Below, piece by piece: positions 51,521 through 64,000 of a stretch of DNA of 64,000 nt. The DNA is taken from positions 62,001 to 126,000 of the forward strand of contig WBMZ01010266.1 in NCBI GenBank assembly GCA_013400975.1. The letters are read 5' to 3'. Origin of the DNA: Atrichornis clamosus. Its lineage: Eukaryota; Chordata; Aves; Passeriformes; Menuridae. Below the pieces are notes generated by a model. That model saw nothing but the letters and a program-made list of their open reading frames with translations. It was not told where the DNA came from and did not search any database. The position numbers and the translations under genes were made by a program. Each line of letters opens with the position of its first letter. The first letter of the stretch is position 1.

Positions 51521-54500
51521 ATCACTTGGCAGCGTTAGGCTTCTCGGACTTCAACTGACTGCTTCTACCCTAGGTGCAGACATTTGTTTTTCCTCCCTCC
51601 CTCTGCATAATTGCTGTTATTGACTACTTTTTTTCTGCTTTTGGCTCCCTTTACCCTTCATCTTGCACATTCTCTTCAGGACTGAATCAGATTTAAAAAA
51701 TAATCCTATATCAAGAAATAAGTCTACTGAGAACTGAATATTTGAGAGTCCTATTACAAAGGACACACTGTGTTTTGATCATGCAGGAAATTAATGCTGT
51801 TAATCAGGGCATGCTTGTTACCAGCTAAAATCCTACCAAAGTGTTTTTATCATCATAAATCTCAGAAACGCTTTTATATCAAGAATAACTTTATTACTTT
51901 GTTTTTCAGTGTACTAAAACCATCACAACAATGAGCACAGAAAGAGCACAATTACAAGGCAACAGCATTCTTACATATCAAGATACTTATACTTGTAGAG
52001 TTTAAGTAACAGCACAGTGAATTTTAGGACCATCCACAGGAGCTATAAAATGGAATTTTAGATAGGTAGGTCTGTGTTACAGCAATCAGAACTTCAAGCA
52101 GTTCTCAGAGCCATCAGAAATAAGGGGGTGGTGGAGAGAGGAAGCTTATAAAATAACAGGAATACCTTTTTGCAGGGTTTCCCTTGGCTTTCAGAAATAC
52201 ATGACCGGTGACTTCCAAACTGTGGAGTGCAAATGCAATCAGTAGTGTGGCCTCAGTGTACTGTCTTACCAAATCCATGGAGATGCCATGATCATGCTGT
52301 TAATTTAAAAACTGCACCTCTGGTGTCTTTATTCCTGACTATTCACATGCCTTTCATTCTATTCAGTAACATTAAGCACAAAACAAGAGCATGGCATGCC
52401 CTGTGCATCAAACAGATCTCAGTTATGTACCCAGAGCAGTTCCCTATATCACAAATACCAAAAAAGCATTGAAGAAAATATGAAAGATTTAACCTCTCCA
52501 GAGGTTAATTAAAACTGAGTTTTTGACAATAGCATCCCAAAATTGCCAGGTGAAAAAAAGTTCTTTTAAGAATGGAAATTGAACAAAAGCCAGGATCTTT
52601 AGCTACTTTTCTTGTCTTGCTGGTCTGCATCTCCAGCCTACAGAAAAAGATGACTGGCAAGATGCAAAAGAGTCTGTAATAACTGGGGGCTAGGTGGGGA
52701 ACATGCTCTGACAATGGAAAGGGCTGGGATGACATAATCCCAGCTAAAACCATATAGAAGACACAAATTAACAAGGATGCAGATTCAGCCAAACCCATCA
52801 ACATAACAGTGCACTTCTTTGAAACTGCCACATGCCTTCCATCTCCTTCAGTGACACCTCTTCATATCCCATAATAACCGCAAACTCAAACAGTCTTATT
52901 CTTACAAATCCAGAATTTGTCTTATTAAATTAGCAATTCATCAACACAACCTTGGTTTCTTCCCTGTCAAGCAGATAAAGAAATTTGTTATAGGAGATCA
53001 GAACACAAATATATTGTACTTATAGAAGGTTGAAAACCTTTCTTGGTCAGCCTCAAGATCCTCCAATAGTCAAGAAGAGGAAAGACTAGTCATGCACAGA
53101 AAGTCCTTCCTCAATGTGCTAAAATTATTAACTTAATCTTACTTAATTAGAACTGCCACTATTTGCACTGTTCTGATTGTTCCTATCATTTCCTATGTTT
53201 GCACTTCTAGACCAAAGCAGTGGCTTAAAAAGAGATTGTTAAAGGGTCTGCCTATCATCCAACGTACTGATACTTCTGAAAGTCATGCTCCTCTATAAGG
53301 CTTCTGTACCAAGCCATATTGGCAAGTAATGCACCTAGCTCAGTCTCTAGGGCTGGGCATTCAAAGTGGCCATGCCCTTAAGGCTAAATTCAGAATTCAG
53401 GACAGCACACTTGTGCGAGAGAAATTCCAGAGTGCTGGTGCACATTCCGCCTCCCCCATCTCTATAGCAGATTGACGCGTATGTGTCTACTTAAAAATAG
53501 TGAGGGAAGGTAGGTCTCACAAAACCAATCCCTCCTACGGAAAACTATCCAAAACACCCCAGGAAGGCATGGCTGAGCTAACATAAAAATGTTATGGCCT
53601 TGTCCTTGGAAATTTTGCTCCGAGATCTACTTTGTGCATATTTTGGAGAAACCTCTTTTCTCCCTGTTGGGAGCTGTACTCTCTTATAGTGAAGTAAAAC
53701 CTGATGACTTAATTGTAGAAAATTATTTCCAAGTTATCTGAATTTAGTATATTGAAAAAGCTCACTTGGAAGCAAATAGAAGGTAACTGTTTACTTCTTT
53801 AAGCTTAAGATTCATTGTACAAATCTGAAGTTATTTGGTAATACACATTCAGTTTTAAATAATTTTATCACACTATACTAGCACTCCTGGTTTATGTTTT
53901 GCTATCTTTTCATGAAGAGAGATTTTTGCATAACTCTGTTATTATTTATGCTGAAAGAAACCTACAGAAAACATAGAAATGACTAGCAAGAGGATGCCAT
54001 ATTACAGAAAAAACAGGAAATATTTTTTTCTGTAATACTACATCATTTGTGAGCAAGTTACATAGTAATTATATTAAGTAGTACATAAAGAGCTTGATTT
54101 TTTCCCAAGTAGCTCAATTTTAAACTTCTATATGCTTCAGAAATGTTTCATATTTATTAACCTACTCATTGCAAATATATATGTACACTTAACAACTAGT
54201 TCCAAAATTTCCTAGACATATCAACTCAAAAAATTGCAGAAGTTTTGAACGAAAATCTTCTGATTCAATATTTTGAGTCAAATATTTTGAGAGGTTCAAC
54301 AGTGTCAAACATTTTCAAGTCAAAACTCCTACACTGAGCGTACCTCAAACACTCTCATTTGCTTATTTGACTTGTTCTGAAGTTGAAGGAGATTCTTTCC
54401 AAGCCTATATAGTCTATTTGGTGTGATGTTACCCCTAGAGATGTGAATGTTTTCTTACTATACACTTTTTTTCCTCCTACAAGGAGAAATTACAGGGTAT

Positions 54501-54704
54501 TTTTATCAGCTTTTTAGATATTGAACTATTAATAACATAAAATTCTGCAATATGAACACATGACTCTGCCTCCACTGCAAGATTAAATAAGAATAGTCAG
54601 ACTATGAAGGAGGATAAAAACTAAATGTCACTTAATTAATTTCTTCAATAATAGCAGGGAAATGCAGGCTAAGTATTTTTCCCTGTATATTATTTTTCCT
54701 ATCC

Positions 54705-54738
<34 letters not shown>

Positions 54739-54760
54739 ACATGTATGTATGTATACATGG
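54705..54760. repeat. (AT)n(GT)n(GTAT)n compound microsatellite
   Basis: About ten AT units (54705-54724), about seven GT units (54725-54738), then ACATGTATGTATGTATACATG. It is the longest compound microsatellite in the window. Confidence 0.92.
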
Positions 54761-57700
54761 GCTTTGAGGAAAATTAGGAGCTGAAAACTAAGAACGGAAT
54801 TTTGAGGAAATTTTGAAAAATATTATTAGTAAAAATATTAGTAATTATTCTAGCAACAACAAAATATATAGCTTAATATCTTGATTTGCACAACTGCCTT
54901 GACATGTACAAAAAGCAGGCACAGACTGCTGCTCCTTTGAGTTTATTTATGATCCTCAGTGAGGAGCCTCTTGAAGCACCTGACACTTCCTAAGGTAGAG
55001 GGAACTGTAAAAAGATAACTGTTTTAAACATAAAATATTTGTATTGCTAAGAGGTCAGCTTTGCCGCTGCTGACTTCATTGCAATTTGCATACTATTAAA
55101 GCATTACCCATAATGTTTGCAAAATTTAATTTTAAAGCTATGCTGTTAAAGATGTTTACTGAATTGTAAGCACCTAGGACATTTGGGAAATTTGTTAACA
55201 CTGTGATGGTTACAGCATTTCTGCCTTACTTTGCTCCTTATTTAATCCCCTCACAAACACACACTTACTATTTTCTTTCATCTTATGACAATGAATCTCA
55301 TTTTAATGCAAGCTGAGAAACTTTTATAAAAAGTATACTGCAACAGTACAGTAATGGAGATAACTTCTCCTTTTATTCTCAATATATTTCAGTTTCTTAA
55401 AAACGTCACTAACTTATTTATTTACTTTTGCTGAGGGCTGAGATCCAATTATACTCCTATAGACTAGAGGTGATGGTTATGATTTTCTACTTCACTCTAA
55501 TACAGGCTTTCTCATTAAATCTCACAGCTCGGTAATCACAGTCATCACATTTGTGTTTCAGTGCTGCATTCACACTCACATTCTCTTTCCCTGGATTTCC
55601 ATCCTCCTTCCCTCATCCCCTCCCCCAGATCTTTATTTACTCCCTGGCAGAAACTGCAAAATTAAAGATGTATAATGTGCAGAAATAATCTTTGCTTCCA
55701 TTTCTCTGCCAGACTAGCACTCCAAAATACACTTCCTGGGGGAAGTACTGATATTAACTCAGTTACTATAGTGCATGAAGTACCATTCCCCTTTTAAGTA
55801 GTATAAAAAAGTTGTCCTTAGATAATAATGGAAAGGATGGAGTAAAGCAGGAACAACAAGAATCACTTTACATACTAAGAACAACAATTTAGTTATCAAA
55901 ACAGTACAGAACAAGCATGCCTTTATACTATTCTTTAAAAAATTTAGCTTCCTAGGGTTCTAATAGTCCTTTCCTATGGTTCAGGAATGCACAGTAGCAC
56001 TCAGCCCAGTGCCTGTATCCTTATTTCAAAGAGAATCATTCAAACCGACATCCACCCTGTCAAGAATCTTGACTTTGAGCTGCTAATGCAGAATAAAAAT
56101 CAATATAAATTTTGATCATTTGATGAATATTTACTTCTTTCTTTCGAGCCTAGGGATTTAGAACTGAAAACTGCTGAATCAAGTCATTTTATTTTTTTTG
56201 TGTTCGTGCCAACACCAATTTACTACCCTCCTGAAAGTTCCTGAACAAGATGTCTCATGTGGCATACATGTTGGTTTTTCCTGTCAATCATAACTGTGTG
56301 CCAGTAGGGAACCATAAACATTTTCCTTTCATACTCTTAGTTCTCCAAAAAGGAATATTTTGATTACTTCCCTGGAAAAGGTAAACTTGTCTTATTTAGA
56401 CATACTGTAAAATGCCTATGTCTATATTTCTAGGACAGCTGTTGTGCCTAAATTGATACTATCTATTAAATATTTTCTTTTCAATATGAGTTGCTTCATA
56501 CAAAGAAACAGTTTACAATCACTGCAAACAAAGCATAGTAGCACAAAACAGATAAAGATCTATATTGACATTATCACTTCCCCCATGTATTTTCTGTAAA
56601 ACTGCATGAAAATTCTGACCAGTATAATGCACACCAAATGTTTGTGAAAATGAAGATAGCAGGAGATAAAGAGATCCTACAAGCAGGCAATTAAGATGTG
56701 ACTCTAGTTTGTACTTCATCTTTAAAAGAAATGTACCTTCAATCTCAAAAAAAATGAGCTTATAAAAAAAGTATATGTAAAGCTCCTATGTTTCCATAGT
56801 GACTGGGGTGGGGGTGAGAGAACAGGGAAAAGGAAAAACGATGCTTCTAAATTTGAAAAAGACCTAGATTGGTTTAACAAGAACTGTAAATGCAAGCAAT
56901 TTTCATCTTGCAATATTTTTTTACATATGACTCAGTGGCAGACAGGCTTTATCTTAAGGAGCAATTTTGTTGGTCTCTTATAAATTAAATAAAAGTGGCA
57001 GCAGCTGTCTTTCAGAAGGCTGACATAGGTTTGTATAGTCATATGATATTATGTAGACAGATGTTTTAAATAAAATAAAATATTTAGATTGCTAGATACC
57101 TTGCTAGATACAAAGGCAATTATAGGATGTCTTTGTTAAATTAAATTTCTCATTCTTCTGAGAAGAGAAAAAGGGAATTGTCCTGGAAACTGTACCAACA
57201 GGAAATGAGTCTATATCTAAAACAGCTGGAGACTGTAACTAATATAAATTTACTTGAAAATAAAAATTCTGTATGACTCTAGAGACATGCAGCAACATGC
57301 AGTAAAACCAGATGTGATAAAATTATTTTTTAAAAGTCTGTTTATATACATATATAAAATATTAAGATAAGATCCACTCATGTAGAGAGACTGTTCAAGA
57401 CTAAACAAAGTAGCAGAACAATTAAATTCCTAAAACGCAAGAAAAGTGACATCTCTTTTCCAACAATAGAAGATGTCCTTTTTTGATGAATGCTGCTTTT
57501 TCAGAAACATGTCAGACACCTTATTTTGACAATGATTCTAATATGATAACACTTTATGGCTTTACCTAAACAAATTGTAGTGGAAACCTTTTATCTCAGC
57601 ACTTTAAGGTAGATTTTGATTCACATCTATGTTATATGTATCAAAGTTCCAAAAATAACTTTAAAAGTAAAGCCAATACTCAAATTCCTTAGCTGCTTTA

Positions 57701-59689
57701 TTTAGTTGATTTCCACAGTGTATAGGGGGATTTTTCCAGAGCAAAGACTGCACAACTGGGTCTTATGTGAACACTTCAAAAAATATATCACATGTTCTAG
57801 CCAATGGCTGTCTAATGTGACTAAACCAACTTCCTCTTTCCATTTTTGTTGAAAACACCACAATATAACAGACTGCATTCTGTGTACTTGTCGTTTTGCT
57901 CTTTGTCAAGGCCTCTGTAACAAGCTTGTCATGACTCCAGGCCCAAACCTGCACAGCTGATTTGGCTAAGGTACCCAAGCTCTTAACTTATAAAGAAAAC
58001 ATTCTAGCAGAAATATGAATGCCAAAATATAAGAATAAATTTCACAGGCGTGCCTTCAAATCACCATTGAAAAAAACCCATCCAAATTTGCATGGTCACC
58101 TTCTTCCTGGTTCCCTAAGAAAATTATACTGGAGAATTGCTTGCTCAGGATGCTTTTCAAGCAATATTATTTTGTAATTTGAACAATGAATCAAACTTTT
58201 TTTCTCTCTCATACTTAACGAAAACATCCCAGCAAAATAAAACTAAACAAAGCACGCTCAAGATATTGGAAGTGCTATATTCTAGTCCCTATACAGGAGA
58301 AGTAATTGGTGTTAAAGATTCCTTTCAGAAAGCTTCAGGTTGGATTGCTTTCATTTTTTTCCAATAGCCTTAATTGGCTAAGTGCCTTTGAGCCAACTAA
58401 TACCCAGAGAGACTTAATCTCAGTAATCTTGTAAATACAATTATTTCAACAGATTTTCATCAAAGACATGACCATTACATGAGATTCTGCCTGCTTGGTG
58501 CTGTATTATTTCTCATTTAGAATGTAGTTAAAATTACCATATTAATACAAGATTTATTATTATAGTGTTCTGTGTTACCAAGAGTCCAACAAACTCAGGA
58601 GATATTTGGCTATTTTTATTAAAGTTTAGACAGATGTTTAAACGGATATAAACAAAAATCTTAATTTCAAAAGGAAAAGGAACCAGACTGAAAAACAGTA
58701 AAATCATCCCTCTCAAGTTATAGACATCCAAAGATGACATATGTGTGTAACAAATGTTCATGTGACTATCCATTTGCAGAATTTAATTTTTTTTTCCTTC
58801 AAACAACTTTAGGAAGTATAACTGAGATGACAAAAACATATCACAGTATAAGAATCATACTTGCTGCATCTTTTTTAATTTAACACCTGACCTATGAAAA
58901 TGTGACTTTTCTGCAGCTAAAATAAGATGCATATTGACTCAAGGAATCTGAAGTTCAATTACTACAAAAAAATAGGTCAAGGGAAAGCTCTAATTAAAAG
59001 ATGCACATTTCCAGGAACCATAAATAAGACAATAATTACATTTTTACATTATTCTGTTAAAGAAGTTGAGTATTACTACATGGGATTCTGGGAACTCAGA
59101 TTACAATAGACCATAATCTGTTTTCAGAGATAAAAACAAGGATGAGTTCTAAACCATCTAATGACCTAACAAAATGGCGTGGGACAGACTTCTTAGAAGT
59201 GAAAATAGCAACAAAAAGCGTTACACAGGGATTAATCTAGACCCAAGAAAGGCCAAAAACTGATAAATCAAGGGTCATTAAAATATTTTAAAATAAATAT
59301 TTTAAATGCCATTTGATAAAAATGTTTTATTATAATCTCACAAATTTCCTTAGCAGATCGACTGATTCTATGAAGATTTTCTTCGTCATAGCAGTAATTA
59401 AAACGGAGGCATTAAGCCTGAGTGTTACAATAGAATATTAGAGGATTTATTAATAGGCACAGGCAACCTATTATACAGAGAGTCACCCATGCAGTGGGAT
59501 GGTCTAAAGCCTAAAGATATTTTTAGTATGAAAATAAGTAGGTACAGGTGAGAGATCCTCATAATATAGCCACACAAGAAACCTTGTTCTCCAGGTTCTC
59601 TTTGCTGAGCATGGTTGAAAACTAACTTTGCAGTAATCTGTTTCCACAGATGCCACACAGGAATTATGCTTAGAGATACGTTTGCATTT

Positions 59690-60400
59690 ACATGTACAAA
59701 GAAAATTTTGATCCGAACACAAAACTCTACACTCACTCTTCAATTGTGTGTCCAAACCAGCAAAAGTTAGCTTGCTTTTTTGAGGATCTTGGTTTCATTG
59801 TAACTGAACCATCAATGTTTTACTGGAGTAGGCTCAGATTAAAAGTTCAAATCCTGGAGCTATCAGAAGTAATTATCCTAGAAAGTTGTACGGTAGCAGG
59901 ACATTATGGTCTTATTTATGGAGCTTAGGTAGAATTTCCAATCAGCATGATTGCATCTATTTCTAGTGCTTTGTTAATCGCTTCCTGAAGCTGCTCATTA
60001 AAAGCTCCTATGTCAACACGTAGTGCTGTGGTGGCTGAAACAGAGATTGGGAATACAATCACATCTCCTGGTTTGGCTGAGAAGTACACTGCAACATTGT
60101 GCACTTTATCAAAAATGCTGGTTTCCCATTTGATAAAATGCCTTACCATGTCATGGAACAGTGGTCATTTATTTCAAAGGAACAAGCTGAATCTTCACCA
60201 TTAAATGCTGGATGTGAGCAAACATCATTCTATTTTTGTCTCCCTCAACAATGGAATTGCAGCAAAGCCCAAGTACAGCAATTTAACATCTCTCTTACAA
60301 CAGCCACAGAAGTGGTGACAGCCCTAGACAATAATCACTTGCCAATACCACAGTACTTACCTACCAACTGTGAAAGCTCTCACAGCCGTAGTCAATAATT
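59690..60400. pseudogene. Stop-poor block with protein-like frames; possible gene remnant
   Basis: Within this AT-moderate block, open frames overlap on both strands: 59925-60149 on minus (about 75 codons) and 60099-60398 and 59692-59928 on plus. The minus frame reads like folded protein in part (FDKVHNVAVYF, KPGDVIVFPISVS, NEQLQEAINKALEIDAIM). It opens after a stop, has no family that I recognise, and does not fit AKAP6. It could be a decayed retrocopy, a decayed transposon or simply conserved non-coding DNA. The pseudogene label is tentative. Confidence 0.2.
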
Positions 60401-60409
60401 GAACCGACC

Positions 60410-60680
60410 AATTCCACTGTGCTGCATGTGATTGGTGATATTATCCCTTTAAGTGTGTTATTTAAGTTTGCAATGCAGTTAATTGAAACCCTACTAGATG
60501 CAAATCAAAAGTTTCAGTCTTAATTGAGATATTTTGAAAATTGAACCCATTGCTTCAGGCAGGTGCTACATGAGATTCCATTAATATAGGTAATTAACAT
60601 TAGCCTCTGCTTTAATTAACATGCACACTTTAATTAGTAAAGCATTAACCAACATTAAAAAATCTGATCTTCATGCATCA
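60410..60680. promoter_or_regulatory. Candidate enhancer: POU octamer plus homeodomain-site cluster
   Basis: ATGCAAAT, an exact POU octamer, is at 60498-60505. TAATTA cores lie at 60591-60596, 60613-60618 and 60631-60636, with further AATTG-type sites at 60480 and 60531 and an inverted CCAAT (ATTGG) near 60431. Three TAATTA cores in 46 bp exceed what I see elsewhere in the window, despite similar AT content. The pattern fits a developmental or neural enhancer. Activity and conservation are not shown by the sequence alone. Confidence 0.35.
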
Positions 60681-63600
60681 CAAAAACTGCAGAGTTATGA
60701 CTATGTTATTTTTTCCAAGACTGTAAATCATACAACATATCAACTCTTTTTTTCTCTAAATATATCAAGATATTTTTAAAAGAGAAATAGACATAAAAAA
60801 TGTACATCCTTGTTTTTAACTGAACATTTTAAATGGTGGGAAGATTTCTTACAAATATCTAAAATATAAAGAAAGCTCACATAATACTACAAAACTTTTG
60901 CCTGAAATTTATAAATATATGTATTACATATCTGTGTGTATCTAGTCTCTTTATAAATTAAAATAATTCAGTTGTAATCTGATTGATTTACTGCTCACTG
61001 TTAATTCTATGGCAGAATCCAAGAGAGTACTTTCCAGAGCTGGCATTTTGAAAACAAATGTCCTGTCAACAGTACTAGCTTTGTTTCCCGACACGCTATG
61101 ACACGTTTGTGAACATGAACTGAACGTTATCTTGAGTTTGCTCAAAGCCTAAAGAACTTCTTCAAGAACTAGTCCATTGCTCCAAAACTGTGTCATAAAG
61201 CCTACTGCTGAGTGCCACCACCTCTGGGGCACCAAGTAACTGGAGAGCTGAAGTGATACAACTGAGCTGGTTCAAGATCAGCCTTTCTACACAGCAGGTC
61301 GAATTTACAGCTGTACAAGCTCTGTAATCAAGGGAACTTGCACAAGGAAGGGTACAAGTCCAGTTACACTCATGCTTTCAAACTAAATACAGGCAGTTTT
61401 CTTTGATACAGACAAGCAATTTTCTGGATTAAAGTTAAAAATTATTTAGAAGCATGGCATGTTCCCAGACACATATAACATAAGGAACTCCATCCAAGTC
61501 CAGGAAATTTAATGATGCACAGCTCCATCTTAAAAAACTTATTTAAATAGAATTTAACATAAGTATCTTTCAAAATACATTTCCAAACAAAGAAAAGATT
61601 CCTTCAACTTCCTAATCCTTTCCTTCTGCTCTACATTCACCCGTTTCACCAGATTTGCTTTAAATATGGTTAGTTCCATTTCTGCAAACTCATTATTATC
61701 GCAAAGATTTCTGATCCACTCCACTCACGTTATTTCCTGTATTTTCTTTTTCAATACATACAGGTGGGATATGCAATAATTGTTGTTATATAACTCTCAT
61801 AATAAGATGCTGGATGTGTTGATTTGAATAACAGTTGGTTTAAACCTAGATCTGTTTCTACAATTTCTGCACATTCTGAACCTCCACTGCATTCAGCAGT
61901 GAAAGGAATAGATCATATTAAAGAACTATATACTCTATTCATATTGCATCCAAATATCTGCAGATCTCAAAGACAGCATGTACATATGCAGAGAAGAGAG
62001 TATGTCCTTTCTGAAGCTCTTTACAAGTTGCACATCAATGTGACATCAGGGATCTGTTTGTTTCTGTTTGTTAAATGGGAAAGAACTGTAATGAAAGAAA
62101 AATGAAGACAAAAAAGTATTCTTTAAAACTGGAAAGATTCACTCAATCAATTTTAAGTACTTTTTCTCAGTGGGAGCAAATCCTATATTGTGTTTCATAT
62201 TCATAGCATACATACACATACCTCAAATGTAAGGCTTTCCAGATACTGAATGTAAAATGCTTCCTGCTAAAAAAAGTTAGGTCTGTTTGGTGCAATTTGC
62301 CAGATTTTGTGTGATTCTGCAGGACATACTGTGGAATTTTGACAGTTCTCCCTGAAAGTAAAAGAGCATTACAGCTAAAAGAATACTTTGCTGAGTGCTT
62401 TTCATGGCACGCTGTTGAACTCACCATATTTTAAAACCTGCAAAACCACAGCTAAACCAAAACCAACATAAATAGTCAAAAATCTGTCCTGACTTATATC
62501 TGAGTAACACATAGTGATCAGGAAACTATTGTTTTCTGTAAAGCAATGTGATGACACTTTTAAAACAGAGATTTTCACAATGCAGAGTTCTTCTATGCCT
62601 ATGCATATTCAGATTTACAGGTAATGCTGAATGAATCCATGAATATTTTTTTGTCTTATTTACTTGATTGAATATAACTACATATTTTTTTCCCATAGTA
62701 AGAAACAGAGAAACAAGAATAAAATATATAAAAATTGTCCTTAAAAAAATTCTAAGCAACACATTGAGAATCAACATAGACTTATCCTGAGGTGGAGAAC
62801 CCACAGTGTATTGACCACACAATGATCAAGGAGCTGCAGAAGCCCCTGTTCCTCTCTTGAACATTTCAACTCTGCAAAAGGCCAGCTCCTCTACAGCTCC
62901 ATCAAAAAATCATCCTCAGGCCATCATTGCAACATAATGAAAGAGCTGGTTCTACCTATATCTCTCTTTCACTGTTTCAGAGGAATCCTCCCTGTTGATA
63001 GGCAATGAGGATAGAAGAATACAATGAGAAACTTCAATCCTGATTGCAGTAATCTGCAAGTATGTTGGTTTTGGGTGAAAAAGAGTTTCTGCTTGCTTTA
63101 ACAGCATGCTGTACTACTTACATAGCATGAAGTTTAGGAGATGGATTTTGCAAACACTATACTCTTCATGAGTCCTGCTATCACAAAGTTAAAATGGGCA
63201 TGCTTCCCCTTTAAATACCAAAATAAAAGTTAGGAATAACTGACCCAGAAATTCTATCATATTAAGTACCAGTTCTTCATTCAGCTGTACCACTACGTCT
63301 AGGTTTCCTCATGCAAACTTTTTCAGATCCTTTTTAAAAAATGAACTGCTTAAAACAGCCCTAACATAGTAAAAACACACACTCGTCGTTCAATACTATA
63401 AATAAGCTACTTCCAAATCTGCTAAAGCTATCAGTTTTAAAATATGGAAATCAACCTCTCAGACTGGTCACTGTAGTAGGTATAATGCCCTTTTTCAGCA
63501 CAGCGATTTCTTTAGTAAATAGTTGTGCAAAAGAAGCTTACAGTAAGAAGAATTATACAGGGAATGAAGTGCACTGCATTCGTGACATCTTGTCATCCTT

Positions 63601-64000
63601 TTTCTTTTTTGTTCCCCCCCAGTGATATCTTTAAAGTGCTAAGGGTCAAAATCTTCTAATACTTCTAACAAAATAGGGTAAACCTAGAAAATGAAGAAAG
63701 AGTTGCATTTTGTCAAAGTCGATGGCAATTTTCTTATTATCATTTCAAGCAAGCAGAACATGCTCTTACAAATCATGCAACATAAGTAACGCAACTCATA
63801 ATTTCAAAGACAGGGATTTCAGACACTAATGTTCTACATATTTTTAAGATAGAGAATTCATGTCATAGCATAACTGGTGGGGCTGGTCATGATATGGGGT
63901 TGCAAGCAAAGAAAAGGTTGAAAGTAAATTCAGAGTCAATTAATTTCATTTATCTAAGTTAAATGTAGCCCCTTTGTCATGAGGAAAACAGGACAATATT

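Larger units (their letters stand above)
46290..64000 (-). other. AKAP6: AKAP6 intron upstream of exon A (partial)
   Basis: At least 17.7 kb of intron ending in the acceptor at 46291-46290. No coding segment fitting a phase-0 junction into AEVQLCY was found, so the preceding exon probably lies beyond the window. Contents include an antisense CR1-like tail, a compound microsatellite, an old-repeat-like fragment, a stop-poor block and a motif-dense block near 60500, each listed separately. The rest is AT-rich sequence without recognisable features. Confidence 0.85.

Noticed and set aside
52505..52831. 108-codon open frame on the minus strand
   Set aside because: It has no known domain, no match to AKAP6, and no fitting acceptor and donor around it. 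A frame of this length can occur by chance in 64 kb.
1..64000. CRISPR arrays, operons, phage, tRNA or rRNA genes, or an intact transposon
   Set aside because: No regularly spaced repeats, no rRNA or tRNA-like folds, no long coding frames and no paired terminal repeats were seen. The exon-intron structure shows a vertebrate nuclear locus.

Overview
This is a vertebrate nuclear genomic window, almost certainly from a bird. It is AT-rich and nearly all intronic. No bacterial, viral or organellar gene organisation is visible. An avian (or at least archosaur) origin is suggested by a CR1 LINE tail with the typical repeated ATTCTATG 3' end (6693-6757), a second shorter CR1-like tail in the opposite orientation (near 51480), and very low interspersed-repeat density. 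The species cannot be named from the sequence.

One gene is supported: AKAP6 (mAKAP, A-kinase anchoring protein 6), on the minus strand. Four internal coding exons are recognisable. In transcript order they are A (46289-46141), B (40326-40206), C (10813-10667) and D (7235-7011). They join in frame into 642 nt, or 214 contiguous residues, of the spectrin-repeat region that in mammals targets the scaffold to the nuclear envelope. Every exon has AG/GT boundaries and the frame is preserved at each junction (phases 0-2, 2-0, 0-0, 0-0). The N-terminal part of the gene lies beyond 64000. The C-terminal part, which in mammals holds the PKA-RII anchoring helix, lies before base 1.

Layout from low to high coordinate: 1-7010 is partial intron downstream of D; 7236-10666 is a 3.4 kb intron (C to D); 10814-40205 is a 29.4 kb intron (B to C); 40327-46140 is a 5.8 kb intron (A to B); 46290-64000 is at least 17.7 kb of the intron upstream of A. 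The introns hold microsatellites, a few short tandem duplications, CR1 tails, a few fragments resembling very old amniote repeats, and several blocks that look like conserved non-coding elements by composition and motif content. That last call is a judgement and needs alignment.

I found no previously undescribed system. The items most worth checking are a homeodomain/POU-site cluster at about 60410-60680, the stop-poor block beside it (59690-60400), a CTCF-like motif at 25984, MEF2-type sites at 1540 and 18900, and the splice-phase design of the four exons.
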